Assembly (NCBI GenBank): GCA_002813895.1
Contig: CP024912.1
Span: 124,001 to 188,000 of the forward strand
Length of the DNA: 64,000 bases
Source: Cyanobacterium sp. HL-69
GTDB lineage: Bacteria; Cyanobacteriota; Cyanobacteriia; Cyanobacteriales; Cyanobacteriaceae
Direction: 5' to 3'
This document shows, piece by piece, positions 18,127 to 27,888 of this stretch (position 1 is the first letter of the stretch; every line of letters starts with the position of its first letter). Under the pieces are notes generated by a model. The model had not been told where the DNA came from, searched no databases, and saw only the letters and a program-made list of their open reading frames with translations. The position numbers and the translations under genes were made by a program.

Positions 18127-18727
18127 TGAATGTAGTAAATTATTAATATGTGCCTAATAATTATTAACTATAATTGTTCAATATAGTAGTCTTAAATCAT
18201 TTATGACAAAATAAAACCCCTAACTATTCGCAGACGAGCAGTTTAATCCCCTTGCTCAATAATATATTAATGATTAATTATGTATCAATAAATTACCATC
18301 AATAGTTTTAGGATAAGAGATTTCAATATTCTGTTAGATATTATTATTGAATTTATTTAGTATTTTATAACCCTGCATAAATAAAAAATTTATTACTTAT
18401 TTTGAGTATTCTTTTTACAAGAAATACTTATAATTTATTTATCCACAAAAAAAGTATATTTTTTACTGGCAAAGGGTTCTAAAATTATCATCTATATCGA
18501 CTTCATTCTTGAACAATAAAACTGGGTAAGTAGGTTGGCGAAATTAATCATAGCTCTTATTTTATTAAGACTCTTATGAATAAGGGGTTTAAACCCCTTG
18601 CCTAAATCGATTTAATTATGCCTACTTACTTAATATAGTTCTAAAAATCTAAAATCAATGAAAAATATACCTTATCCGATAGATTATTATTTTATTCTTT
18701 TAGCTATCAAAATCTTTTTTTAGTTTT
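18127..18727. other. 600-bp intergenic region with a MITE-like element
   Basis: The region separates the divergent phosphatase and GGDEF-EAL genes. It is strongly AT-rich. Apart from the 102-bp repeat element at 18527-18628 and promoters presumed for both genes, nothing is recognised. Confidence 0.6.
18527..18628 (+). repeat. 102-bp MITE-like element, copy 1
   Basis: The element begins TAAGTAGG and ends CCTACTTA, giving 8-bp terminal inverted repeats with TA at both ends. Its centre carries the palindrome TAAGGGGTTTAAACCCCTTG (18581-18600). A copy at 44812-44913 in the opposite orientation is the same length and differs at about two positions by eye. The structure suggests a non-autonomous element with TA target preference. 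Confidence 0.82.
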
Positions 18728-21700
18728 ATGTATTTCTTTTGGTCATTAATTTTATCGTTAGTCGTTATTAATTTCTTTTTAACTTACTTTTTAGTAAAAC
18801 AAAAAAGAGAAGGTACAACCCTAAAACATAAACTAGATTTAAAATCCTATGAAGTTTTATCTTTTCAGGAGAAAAATAATTTACTAGATAAAAAATATCA
18901 ATATCAACAAATAGTTGTCAAAGAGTCAAAAAATCTTGCCCTCATCAAAAGTCCTTATTATTATGGTCATCTAATCAAAGTTATTAATGATGTCCTAAAT
19001 ATTTCCCATAGTTATTATTTCAAATATAATCCGAAAGATAATGTATTCAAATTAAAGCATCTCACGGGTTGGAGTCAAAAAAAATATAAAAATTTGACGG
19101 TAAATAATAATGATAATGAGTTGGCTTATCTATGGCAATCTGATTGTAATTATTTGTTTATTGATAATCTAAAAAAAGACAATAAATTTAAATTAAGTTT
19201 TCCTTTAGAACAAGACCATTTAGTATCGGGAATTATCTTTTCTGTAGCTCATCCCGATAACCAAGAAAGAATTGGTATATTAGGATTTTATAGTCCAAGA
19301 CAAGATTCGTTTAATGAAGATGAAATAGATTTAATTCAAAATTTAATCATTCTTCTACAGCAAAATATTAGCTTTCTTAGTGAAAATAAAACTTTATATT
19401 TATTAGAGCAAGGAATTAATTTTAACTCCCATGGTATCGTTATTATGGATGCTCAAAAAATAGACTATCCTATTGTTTATGTTAATGATTGTTTTTTGAA
19501 GTTAACTGGCTATAGTCAAAGTGCTATTTTAGGTAAAAATTATCTTTCTTTTTTTAATCAAAAATTTCAACAATATGGTTTACAAAATTTACAAAATGCG
19601 ATCGCCCTTGCACAAGAAACAAGAATTATTGTTGAAAAAAACCGTAAAAATGACGGAAATTATTGGGGTGAAATTAATTTACATCCTATTTATAATCAAG
19701 GAATTTTAACTAATTTTATTATCATTGAAAAAGATGTTACTGACCAATATCATGATCAAATATCTTTTAACATTGAAACAGGACACTCTAATTTATTTGA
19801 AGAAAAACTACAAAAAATTAATACTATTAGTTATGATTTAAACCAAGATCTTAGTTACAATTTAAGGGAATGTTTAATCAATGCTTGTGATATATTGGGA
19901 ATGCAAATAGGCGTAGTAATGGAAGTATCAGAATATAGATCTTTTATTACTAGTCAATATTTTTCTTTTTCAGATACTTTATTTTTTGACCAAGATAATT
20001 CCTTGATTAATATTCTTTCCCGAGAAATATGTTATGCCAGAGATACTATTTATAATGGTTTATCAATTCATTTTAATTCCCTTACAGAAAACAATTTTAT
20101 TAACAATTTTACTGTCACTAATTATTTAGCTACTCCTATTTGGATTAATGGCGTAATATATGGCACAATACATCTTTTTGATACAGAAAATAATGTACAT
20201 TATTTGAGAGAACAAAAGTATCTATTAGAGGCGATCGCCCATAACATTGGAAAAGTAATTATTGCCGAAGAAAAAGAGCTAGAAAAAGAACATATTAGAA
20301 TAGCCTTAGAAGAAAGTCAAGAAAGATTAAAAGGGGTATTATTTTCCCTAGAAGACGTAATTTGGTCTATACATCCTAAGACATTACAGCTAATTTATAT
20401 TAACACCGCCGCCACTATTTTATATGAGTGTGAATTGTCATTATTTTTTCAAAAAAGATGTTTTTGGTTAGACTTAGTACACCCCGAAGATAAAGAAAGA
20501 GTCAAAGATTATTATAGTAAAATTTTGAATATTGCCATCCTAGATAATGATGCTAATAGCCATGATATAGAATATCGCATTATTTCTTATAATGGAGAGG
20601 AAAAATATGTAAGAGATAGAGCCTATTTAGTTTTTGATAATCAAAATAATCTTATTAGAATTGACGGCATAATAACTGATATAACCAAAAAATATTTAAC
20701 TCAAAAAGCCCTTAAAAAAAGTCAGCAAGAATTGCAACTAATCTTTGAATTAGCACCTATTGGTATGATGATTACCAATAAAAAAGGTATCATTCAAAAA
20801 ACTAATAATTCTCTATGTAAACTACTTAATTATTCCGCCTTAGAATTAATTGATAAAGACGAAAAAATACTTCATCATCCCGATGATGTTTCTACAAATT
20901 ATTTTTTTCTACAAAATATTCTCAAAAATAATCAAAAACAATACACCCAAGAAAGAAGATATATCAGTAAAAACGGTACTGTAATTCATAGTATTGTTGA
21001 CACTACTATTTTACGCAACAGTCATGGAGAGATTTTACAATTAATTCAACAAATTGTTGATATTTCCGAAATTAAAAATATGCAGGAACAAATCTTGCAT
21101 AATAGTATGTATGATGACCTAACAGGATTGGCAAATCGTTTTCTATTGATGGATAGATTAGCTCAAACTCTCAAAAGGTGCCATCGTAATCCGAGCGAAT
21201 TATGTGCCATACTATTGGTGGATATTGATAATTTTAAAAAAGTAAATGATACCATAGGACATCATATTGGGGATCAACTTTTAGCAACTATCGGCAGTAA
21301 AATCGCATCCTCCGTCACCGAAAAAGATACCGTTGCCCGAATTAGTGGTGATGAGTTTGCCATTCTTTTAGAAGACTTAGACTCACCTAATCAAGCACAG
21401 AAAATAGCAGAAAATATCATCAATATTTGTAATACCAATTATCATTTAGAAAATAACTACATAGCTTCATCTGTAAGTATAGGTATTACCCTAAGTTCTA
21501 TTGGTTATAAACACGCCGAAGAAATGATAAGGGATGCTGATTTAACCATGCACGAAGCCAAAACCATGGGCAAAAATTGCTATCAATTATTTAAGCCTAT
21601 TATGCACACAGAATTGGTGCAAAAATTAAAGTTAGAATCCTATCTTAGACAGGCATTAGAAAATGATGAATTAGAATTATTTTATCAACCAATTATTGAC

Positions 21701-22396
21701 TTAAAAACAGATAAGATAGCTGGTTTTGAGGCCTTAATTCGTTGGTTTAATCCCGAATTAGGATTTATTTCTCCCGTCACATTTATTCCTATCGCCGAAG
21801 AAAATGGTTTGATTGTATCCCTTGGGGATTGGATATTTTGTACCGCTGCCCGTCAGGCAAAAGTGTGGCAAAATAAGTATCCTCATCTTAATTTATCCAT
21901 TGCTATTAATGTTTCTAGTAAGCAGTTATTAGAGTCTGATTTTCTTGCTAAAATAGACCGTTTTTTGACGGAAATAGAAGTAAATCCGAATAGGCTTAAG
22001 TTAGAAATTACGGAAAGTGTTTTAATGGATAATTTCCACACTGCTAAATATATTCTTGATAATATTCAAGCACGAAATCTTAAAATTTCTTTAGATGATT
22101 TTGGTACAGGTTATTCCTCTTTGAGTTATTTACACACTTTACCTTTTAATACCTTGAAAATTGATAGAGCTTTTATCGAGTCAATTAATGTAACGACTCC
22201 TCGAAATGCTATTGTGGAGGCGATTATATCTCTTGCTCATAATCTCTCCCTTGATGTGGTAGCAGAAGGTATTGAGTTACCTATTCAGGAGGAAATTTTG
22301 AAGGAAATTGGTTGTGATTATGGTCAAGGATACTATTATTCTAAGCCTATGGGGGCTTCTTTGGCGGATGCTTTTATTGGAAAATGGAATCAATAA
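18728..22396 (+). CDS. Multi-sensor GAF/PAS diguanylate cyclase-phosphodiesterase
   Basis: A 1222-residue signalling protein that makes and/or degrades c-di-GMP. One N-terminal membrane segment (2-24) precedes GAF (about 70-215), PAS (about 225-345), GAF (about 365-515), two PAS domains with PAC motifs (about 530-665 and 665-790), GGDEF (about 795-955) and EAL (about 965-1215). The cyclase signature is SGDEF (873-877), a usually tolerated variant. The EAL motif begins at E1001 and the DDFGTGYSSL loop at D1123, so the phosphodiesterase half looks active. No bilin-binding cysteine motif was evident in either GAF. Transcribed alone after a 600-bp gap. Confidence 0.93.
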   Translation: MYFFWSLILSLVVINFFLTYFLVKQKREGTTLKHKLDLKSYEVLSFQEKNNLLDKKYQYQQIVVKESKNLALIKSPYYYGHLIKVINDVLNISHSYYFKYNPKDNVFKLKHLTGWSQKKYKNLTVNNNDNELAYLWQSDCNYLFIDNLKKDNKFKLSFPLEQDHLVSGIIFSVAHPDNQERIGILGFYSPRQDSFNEDEIDLIQNLIILLQQNISFLSENKTLYLLEQGINFNSHGIVIMDAQKIDYPIVYVNDCFLKLTGYSQSAILGKNYLSFFNQKFQQYGLQNLQNAIALAQETRIIVEKNRKNDGNYWGEINLHPIYNQGILTNFIIIEKDVTDQYHDQISFNIETGHSNLFEEKLQKINTISYDLNQDLSYNLRECLINACDILGMQIGVVMEVSEYRSFITSQYFSFSDTLFFDQDNSLINILSREICYARDTIYNGLSIHFNSLTENNFINNFTVTNYLATPIWINGVIYGTIHLFDTENNVHYLREQKYLLEAIAHNIGKVIIAEEKELEKEHIRIALEESQERLKGVLFSLEDVIWSIHPKTLQLIYINTAATILYECELSLFFQKRCFWLDLVHPEDKERVKDYYSKILNIAILDNDANSHDIEYRIISYNGEEKYVRDRAYLVFDNQNNLIRIDGIITDITKKYLTQKALKKSQQELQLIFELAPIGMMITNKKGIIQKTNNSLCKLLNYSALELIDKDEKILHHPDDVSTNYFFLQNILKNNQKQYTQERRYISKNGTVIHSIVDTTILRNSHGEILQLIQQIVDISEIKNMQEQILHNSMYDDLTGLANRFLLMDRLAQTLKRCHRNPSELCAILLVDIDNFKKVNDTIGHHIGDQLLATIGSKIASSVTEKDTVARISGDEFAILLEDLDSPNQAQKIAENIINICNTNYHLENNYIASSVSIGITLSSIGYKHAEEMIRDADLTMHEAKTMGKNCYQLFKPIMHTELVQKLKLESYLRQALENDELELFYQPIIDLKTDKIAGFEALIRWFNPELGFISPVTFIPIAEENGLIVSLGDWIFCTAARQAKVWQNKYPHLNLSIAINVSSKQLLESDFLAKIDRFLTEIEVNPNRLKLEITESVLMDNFHTAKYILDNIQARNLKISLDDFGTGYSSLSYLHTLPFNTLKIDRAFIESINVTTPRNAIVEAIISLAHNLSLDVVAEGIELPIQEEILKEIGCDYGQGYYYSKPMGASLADAFIGKWNQ

Positions 22397-22523
22397 ACTA
22401 GGGTGTCATGAAAAAGTAGAGTTATGAAGGCGAAAAATATAGGTAAGGGTAAAAAGCATTGTAACCTAAAAAAATATGAGGACTTAGCCATGCTAAATCC
22501 TCTACCATCTAACTCTCAATACC

Positions 22524-23042
22524 TTAACTCTGTAAGGACTGCAAACGGGCAAATTCTTGATCAAATATTTGTAAGTCAATATTATCATCTTCTTGTTCAA
22601 AGAGCGATCGCCTTAATTGTCCCAAATAAATAGGATAAGTAAAACCATCTCCATGATATTGCGCCCTAGCCCTAACAGTTAAGTTGGCATCTCCATCGGT
22701 GGCACTTCTACCATAGGAAAATAAATCGATGGCGGCTTGTTGGAGGGTAGCTTCCAATTGCTCTTTAGTAATATCAGTGGATACCGCAATCACCGCTTGA
22801 TTTGCTCCATTATCATAAACAACGTTAAATCTGACGGCATTGGGGATGCTAGGGCGCCCAAATAAGCCCAAACTTAGACCAAATAAACCAATGGTTAGGA
22901 CTATCATAAAACCCGTTGCGCCGATAAAGCGAAAGCGAAAACCCCATTTAAAAATAAATCCGACGATGGCTAAAACAAAAAATGCGATGGTGCCATAGGC
23001 AGACCATAATGTATAAGTGGCAAAATCTAATGTAGATTCCAT
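22524..23042 (-). CDS. ycf51: Ycf51-family membrane protein (DUF2518)
   Basis: A 172-residue protein with two or three membrane segments in the first 65 residues (about 14-34 and 40-62) and a soluble C-terminal domain. The segment FKWGFRFRFIGATGFMIVLTIGLFGLSLGL resembles Ycf51, conserved in cyanobacteria and some plastids with no established function. It lies about 115 bp downstream of pgk on the same strand, with a palindrome between. A short plus-strand frame overlapping its 3' end is considered spurious. Confidence 0.82.
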   Translation of the reverse strand: MESTLDFATYTLWSAYGTIAFFVLAIVGFIFKWGFRFRFIGATGFMIVLTIGLFGLSLGLFGRPSIPNAVRFNVVYDNGANQAVIAVSTDITKEQLEATLQQAAIDLFSYGRSATDGDANLTVRARAQYHGDGFTYPIYLGQLRRSLFEQEDDNIDLQIFDQEFARLQSLQS

Positions 23043-23090
23043 AAATATAATTGATGATTAAGGGAATGGGGAATAATTATTAATCAAAGG

Positions 23091-23110
23091 CAAGGGGTTT
23101 AAACCCCTTG
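23091..23110. repeat. Palindrome CAAGGGGTTTAAACCCCTTG
   Basis: A perfect 20-bp inverted repeat between pgk and ycf51. It belongs to the dispersed family also seen at 2636, 18581, 44840 and 51553, here without the rest of the 102-bp element. It may form an RNA hairpin ending or trimming the pgk transcript. Confidence 0.75.
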
Positions 23111-23157
23111 TTAAATAATGGTGAATATCGAAAACTAATTACTGTTTATTTAATTAA

Positions 23158-24360
23158 TTAGGCTTCATTTAAAGCAGCAATACCAGGTAATACTTTACCT
23201 TCTAATAGTTCTAAACTTGCACCACCACCTGTGGAAATGTGGCTCATTTTTTCAGCTACACCGACTTTTTCTACCGCCGCTACAGAGTCTCCACCGCCGA
23301 TGATAGTAATTGTACCACCTTCAGTTAATCCTGCGAGGGTATGGGCGATCGCCTCTGTACCTTGAGCAAATTTATCAAACTCAAATACACCCATAGGCCC
23401 ATTCCATATAACACTACCACAATCAGCGAGCGCATCTTGGAAAGTTTTGATAGAATCAGGCCCAATATCTAAGCCCATCCAACCATCAGGAATGCTATCA
23501 ATGGCAACGGTTTTCGCATTAGCATCAGGGGCAAAATTATCAGCTACAACCACATCGGTAGGTAATAAAAATTCCACACCTCTTTCTTTCGCCTTAGCTT
23601 CTAAAGCCTTAGCTAAATCTAACTTATCTTCCTCAACCAAAGACTTACCCACAGCCAAACCACGGGCTTTATAGAAAGTGAAAATCATTCCACCACCCAC
23701 AATGAGTTTGTCGCATTTTTCCAGTAAAGTTTCAATTACCCCAATTTTACTAGAAACCTTAGAACCACCAATAATGGCTACTAGAGGACGTTTGGGGGCT
23801 TCAATAGCTTTTTGTAAAAATTCTAATTCTTTCTCTATTAATAAACCAGCTACAGAAGTAGAAAGATGGTGAGTAACCCCCTCAGTGGAAGCATGGGCGC
23901 GGTGGGCAGTACCAAAAGCATCGTTTACATATAAATCAGCATTACTAGCTAATTTTTTGGCAAATTCAGCGTCATTGGCTTCCTCTTCTTTGTAGAAACG
24001 GAGATTTTCGAGTAATGCCACATCACCATTATTTAAACCATTAACAGCAGTGGTTACAGCATCACCGATACAATCATCACATTTAACAACATTTTTACCC
24101 AGTAACTCAGATAAACGTACACCCACAGCGGTTAAACGTAAACTGTCTTTAACTTCACCCTTGGGGCGCCCCATGTGACTACATAATACAACTTTTGCAC
24201 CTTTGGAGGTTAATTCGTTGATGGTGGGTAAAGCCGCTCTAATGCGGGTATCATCGGTGATTTTTCCACCGTCCATGGGTACATTAAAATCAACCCTAAC
24301 TAATACTCTTTTTCCTTCTAAATCTGATGCGGTTAAATTCGCAATAGTTTTTTTTGCCAT
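23158..24360 (-). CDS. pgk: Phosphoglycerate kinase
   Basis: Interconverts 1,3-bisphosphoglycerate and 3-phosphoglycerate with ATP in glycolysis and the Calvin cycle. The 400 residues include the signature [16 protein letters not shown], the substrate site [11 protein letters not shown], the hinge [18 protein letters not shown], and the nucleotide-binding [13 protein letters not shown] near the C-terminus. Complete, with ATG at 24360. Confidence 0.98.
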   Translation of the reverse strand: MAKKTIANLTASDLEGKRVLVRVDFNVPMDGGKITDDTRIRAALPTINELTSKGAKVVLCSHMGRPKGEVKDSLRLTAVGVRLSELLGKNVVKCDDCIGDAVTTAVNGLNNGDVALLENLRFYKEEEANDAEFAKKLASNADLYVNDAFGTAHRAHASTEGVTHHLSTSVAGLLIEKELEFLQKAIEAPKRPLVAIIGGSKVSSKIGVIETLLEKCDKLIVGGGMIFTFYKARGLAVGKSLVEEDKLDLAKALEAKAKERGVEFLLPTDVVVADNFAPDANAKTVAIDSIPDGWMGLDIGPDSIKTFQDALADCGSVIWNGPMGVFEFDKFAQGTEAIAHTLAGLTEGGTITIIGGGDSVAAVEKVGVAEKMSHISTGGGASLELLEGKVLPGIAALNEA

Positions 24361-24661
24361 GGATATATGTCCTTTTGTTTATCAGAAATTTAATATATTT
24401 AAAGTAAAAAATCTTACTCTTTGCAAATTTTACAATGACACTGGACAATACACAATTGATACCTGTGCTTGAATGACAATTTTAAGGTTGATTAGCGATG
24501 AAGCATCGGTAAAAAAAATAGACAGGAAAATTATATCTCCTGCCCTATTATTATTCAATTTTGCTTTTACTTGTTTGCGTCTCTATTTTGAAAAAGAGAA
24601 TATCTATGAATTAGATACTGAAAGTAAAAAATTAATTCTCAATTTTCAATTCTTAATTACT
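24361..24661. other. Intergenic region between pgk and psb27
   Basis: About 300 bp. A short plus-strand frame at 24473-24679 runs into psb27 antisense and shows no family resemblance, so it is not called. The pgk promoter presumably lies here. Confidence 0.5.
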
Positions 24662-25069
24662 CTAGTATCCTTTGTTTAAGGCAAATTCTACCTGCTTAAA
24701 CTCTTGAGTTAAGCGTTTTTGTAATTTATCAGGAATGGGGCGATTTCCGTAAGAGGTGTAATAACCAGCAAGGGAATTGAGGGCAGTTTGCATTGTCGTA
24801 AAAGATTTTAAACCACCATAATTACTATTTTTGCGGTAGCGGGAAATGTAATCGTTAATTTGCGCTCTGGTTTCATTTTGGATTTCCTTCTTTTCTTCGA
24901 TGCTGATTTCAGTGGGAAGGGCGATCGCAACTTGGACTTTTTCTAGTACAGTCATCGTATCTTGGGTATAATTACCAGTCAAACCAGTGGTACTACCACA
25001 ACCAACTAAACCTACAACTACAACGAGGATAAGAGCTAGTAGCTTAGAAAAATAAGATTTTATAATCAT
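24662..25069 (-). CDS. psb27: Photosystem II assembly lipoprotein Psb27
   Basis: Lumenal lipoprotein that binds CP43 in PSII assembly and repair intermediates before the manganese cluster forms. The frame opens upstream at 25129, but the ATG at 25069 gives the proper signal peptide MIIKSYFSKLLALILVVVVG and lipobox LVGC with the lipidated cysteine at C24. The mature part (about 110 residues) forms a four-helix bundle; YTQDTMTVLEKVQVAIALP and SLAGYYTSYGNRPIP are characteristic. Total 135 residues with the chosen start. Monocistronic by position. Confidence 0.93.
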   Translation of the reverse strand: MIIKSYFSKLLALILVVVVGLVGCGSTTGLTGNYTQDTMTVLEKVQVAIALPTEISIEEKKEIQNETRAQINDYISRYRKNSNYGGLKSFTTMQTALNSLAGYYTSYGNRPIPDKLQKRLTQEFKQVEFALNKGY

Positions 25070-25360
25070 AAAATTATCTAATATTGTTTTATTATTTACA
25101 CTATCCGATTTTACCAGCATTAAACCCATTTTCCAATTAGATCAAACCTTCAAAAAATTAAGATAATAGAAAATAAGATGATAAATAAACAAGACAATAT
25201 CAATTTAATTTTTATTATCCGTTAGCAATTTTGTATAGTTCATTAAAAAAGCCCATCATTAATGGTCAATTGCTAAAATTATCGATGCCCATTCGTTCCG
25301 AGATATTGATATGATATTAAAAGCACTAATAAACATCATATATTTTAGTTATAAATACTC

Positions 25361-25690
25361 ATGTCAACCACTATTACAACAGGATGGACAAAAGCAGAAA
25401 TACAAATAACTGAACAAGTTTTAAAAAAAGCCTACGAGCGAGAAACAAAAACTCTAGTTCAACAAGTTAAAGATAAAATAAACAATCTCGAAGATATGGA
25501 AGAACTTTGGCAAGTCCATGATCTTCTTAGCTCAAAACGCTATGATCTTGATGGTAAATACGATAACAGAGAACCCATGTTAGTATTTACTTTTGCCGAA
25601 CTTCTTAAAGAGGGTTGGATAAAACTAGAAGAATTAGCTGGGTTGGATAAAGGCAAATTAGCACAAATATCTTCTCTATCCAGAATGTAG
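25361..25690 (+). CDS. Conserved-looking helical protein of unknown function
   Basis: A 109-residue, mostly helical, charged protein without signal peptide or membrane segment. The N-terminal half (WTKAEIQITEQVLKKAYERET) and the C-terminal half (EPMLVFTFAELLKEGWIKLEELAGLDKGKLAQI) look like two compact helical parts joined at about residue 65. Base composition and codon use fit its neighbours. I do not recognise a family or function. It stands alone between psb27 (divergent) and uppS. Confidence 0.75.
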   Translation: MSTTITTGWTKAEIQITEQVLKKAYERETKTLVQQVKDKINNLEDMEELWQVHDLLSSKRYDLDGKYDNREPMLVFTFAELLKEGWIKLEELAGLDKGKLAQISSLSRM

Positions 25691-25879
25691 ATTAACGGGG
25701 ATGGGCTTTGCCCACCCTACACAGAATCCTTTTATCGTAGTCAAAGGGATACCAATGGTTTTTTTACAAAATTTTTAATCTCCTCATTAAATTCAAATAT
25801 ATGTTCAACTTACGTATATTTCTGGTACTTTTACTTATTAGTAATGAACGTTATATAATTGCTTGAGAGTTAACTTTGA

Positions 25880-26635
25880 ATGAATGTGGAGCAAAGTTTG
25901 ATCGAATTACCTTCTGATTTAGTTCCCGAAAAAATGCCCCGTCATGTGGCAGTAATTATGGACGGTAACGGGCGATGGGCAAAAAAACGTGCCTTACCCC
26001 GTGTAGTGGGACATCAAAAGGGTGTTGATGCTCTCAAAAATTTGCTTAGGTGTTGTGATGATTGGGGTGTGGATGTTTTAACAGCCTATGCTTTTTCTAC
26101 GGAAAACTGGGGAAGACCTCGTTTAGAGGTAGATTTTTTAATGACTTTGTTTGAGGGGGTTTTGCGCCGAGAGTTGGCGGAAATGATGACGGAAAAAATA
26201 AAAATTCGATTTGTAGGAGATTTGAGCGTTTTACCAACTTCTTTACAACGGGAAATTGCTCACGCGATGGATACCACGGCTAATAATACGGGTATTCAGT
26301 TTAATGTAGCCACTAATTATGGTGGTCGTCAAGAAATTATCCATGCTTGTCGTCATATTGCCCGTCAGGTACAAGAAGGTAAGTTGGAGGTGGAGGATAT
26401 TGATGAGGAAATTTTTGAGAGTCATCTTTATACTAAGGGAATTATTAATCCTGATTTGCTGATTCGCACGAGCGGAGAAATGCGTCTAAGCAATTTTTTG
26501 TTGTGGCAAATGGCCTATGGGGAAATGTATGTTACGCCTACTCTTTGGCCTGATTTTAACCGTCAAGAGTTTTATCAAGCTCTTCTGGACTATCAAAAGC
26601 GCGATCGCCGTTTTGGCAAAGTAAAAGAGGAGTAG
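25880..26635 (+). CDS. uppS: Isoprenyl transferase (undecaprenyl diphosphate synthase type)
   Basis: cis-Prenyltransferase that elongates farnesyl diphosphate with isopentenyl units to make the lipid carrier for peptidoglycan. The signature [28 protein letters not shown] contains the catalytic aspartate. Other family motifs are [14 protein letters not shown] and [22 protein letters not shown]. At 251 residues it is typical of cyanobacterial UppS. A weaker possibility is a shorter-chain cis-prenyl product. It precedes pdhA on the same strand by about 125 bp, without clear functional linkage. Confidence 0.95.
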   Translation: MNVEQSLIELPSDLVPEKMPRHVAVIMDGNGRWAKKRALPRVVGHQKGVDALKNLLRCCDDWGVDVLTAYAFSTENWGRPRLEVDFLMTLFEGVLRRELAEMMTEKIKIRFVGDLSVLPTSLQREIAHAMDTTANNTGIQFNVATNYGGRQEIIHACRHIARQVQEGKLEVEDIDEEIFESHLYTKGIINPDLLIRTSGEMRLSNFLLWQMAYGEMYVTPTLWPDFNRQEFYQALLDYQKRDRRFGKVKEE

Positions 26636-26759
26636 AATTATCTTGTGAAAATTGTCAATCAACTTTTGCTGACAATATAACTATTGAGGAAAGCTATTGT
26701 TCATTGCTAATTGAACAAGGATATTTGATAATTAAGATAAATAAATATAGTAATGTGAT

Positions 26760-27785
26760 ATGGCAGAAGAAAGAATCTTACCAAAATTTGATCATTCTAC
26801 GGTAGAAATATCTAAAGAAGAAAGTTTAGTTTATTACGAAGATATGGTTTTAGGACGCTTATTTGAGGATAAGTGTGCTGAGATGTATTACAGGGGCAAA
26901 ATGTTCGGTTTTGTTCACCTCTACAATGGACAAGAGGCGGTTTCGAGCGGTATTGTTAAGTCTTTGAGAGCCAATGAGGATTATGTCTGTAGTACCTACA
27001 GAGATCATGTTCACGCCCTCAGTAGCAATGTCCCTGCTAGGGAAGTAATGGCGGAGCTATTTGGTAAATCCACGGGTTGTAGTAAAGGACGTGGTGGCTC
27101 TATGCACATGTTTTCTGCGGAGCATAAATTGTTGGGTGGATATGCCTTTGTGGCTGAAGGAATTCCTGTGGCAACGGGCGCGGCTTATCAAAGTATGTAT
27201 CGCCGTAGGGCTTTGGGTGATGAAAGTTCTGATCAGGTGACGGTATGTTTCTTTGGTGATGGGGCTAGTAATAATGGACAGTTTTTTGAATGTCTCAATA
27301 TGGCTGCTTTATGGAAGTTGCCTGTGATTTATGTGGTAGAAAACAATAAATGGGCTATTGGTATGGCTCATGAGCGTGCTACTTCTCAACCTGAAATTTA
27401 TAAAAAAGCCAGTGTCTTTAATATGGAAGGTTATGAGGTAGATGGCATGGATGTTTTGGCGGTACGTGATGTGGCTCAAAAGGCGATCGCCCGTGCTAGA
27501 GCAGGAGAAGGTCCCACCCTTATCGAAGCGCTAACCTACCGTTTCCGTGGTCACTCCTTGGCAGATCCTGACGAATTAAGGGATGCGAAGGAAAAAGAAT
27601 TCTGGAATGCTAGGGATCCTATCAAAAAATTTGCCCAGTATCTAACGGAAAATAACATTGTTACTCAAGCAGAATTAGATGCGATCGACAAAAAAGTGAT
27701 GGAAACCATCGATGATGCTGTTAAATTCGCCGAAGAAAGCCCAGAACCAGATCCCAGCGAATTATATGACTACATTTTCGCTTAA
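26760..27785 (+). CDS. pdhA: Pyruvate dehydrogenase E1 component, alpha subunit
   Basis: Thiamine-diphosphate subunit of the pyruvate dehydrogenase complex that feeds acetyl-CoA to fatty-acid synthesis. The ThDP/Mg motif is [36 protein letters not shown]. The regulatory-loop region [15 protein letters not shown] is present. At 341 residues it matches cyanobacterial and plastid PdhA. The beta subunit is not adjacent, as is common in cyanobacteria. A strong terminator follows directly. Confidence 0.97.
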   Translation: MAEERILPKFDHSTVEISKEESLVYYEDMVLGRLFEDKCAEMYYRGKMFGFVHLYNGQEAVSSGIVKSLRANEDYVCSTYRDHVHALSSNVPAREVMAELFGKSTGCSKGRGGSMHMFSAEHKLLGGYAFVAEGIPVATGAAYQSMYRRRALGDESSDQVTVCFFGDGASNNGQFFECLNMAALWKLPVIYVVENNKWAIGMAHERATSQPEIYKKASVFNMEGYEVDGMDVLAVRDVAQKAIARARAGEGPTLIEALTYRFRGHSLADPDELRDAKEKEFWNARDPIKKFAQYLTENNIVTQAELDAIDKKVMETIDDAVKFAEESPEPDPSELYDYIFA

Positions 27786-27800
27786 TTAATTATCGATCTA

Positions 27801-27826
27801 AGAGACCTAAAATGGTCTCTTTTTTT
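27801..27826 (+). terminator. Rho-independent terminator after pdhA
   Basis: AGAGACC (27801-27807) pairs with GGTCTCT (27814-27820) around a 6-base loop and is followed by a run of T. It starts 15 bases after the pdhA stop. Confidence 0.9.
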
Positions 27827-27888
27827 ATTAAAAGTAAAATATATTGTTAAAGGTTTTAGGCTAAAAACAATCTTAGAGATAAATTAAA

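Noticed and set aside
22424-22633. Plus-strand open frame of 69 codons after the GGDEF-EAL gene
   Set aside because: It runs antisense into ycf51, has no recognisable motif, and is best explained as a shadow of that gene.
24473-24679. Plus-strand open frame of 68 codons between pgk and psb27
   Set aside because: It ends inside psb27 on the opposite strand, lacks a ribosome site and has low-complexity composition.
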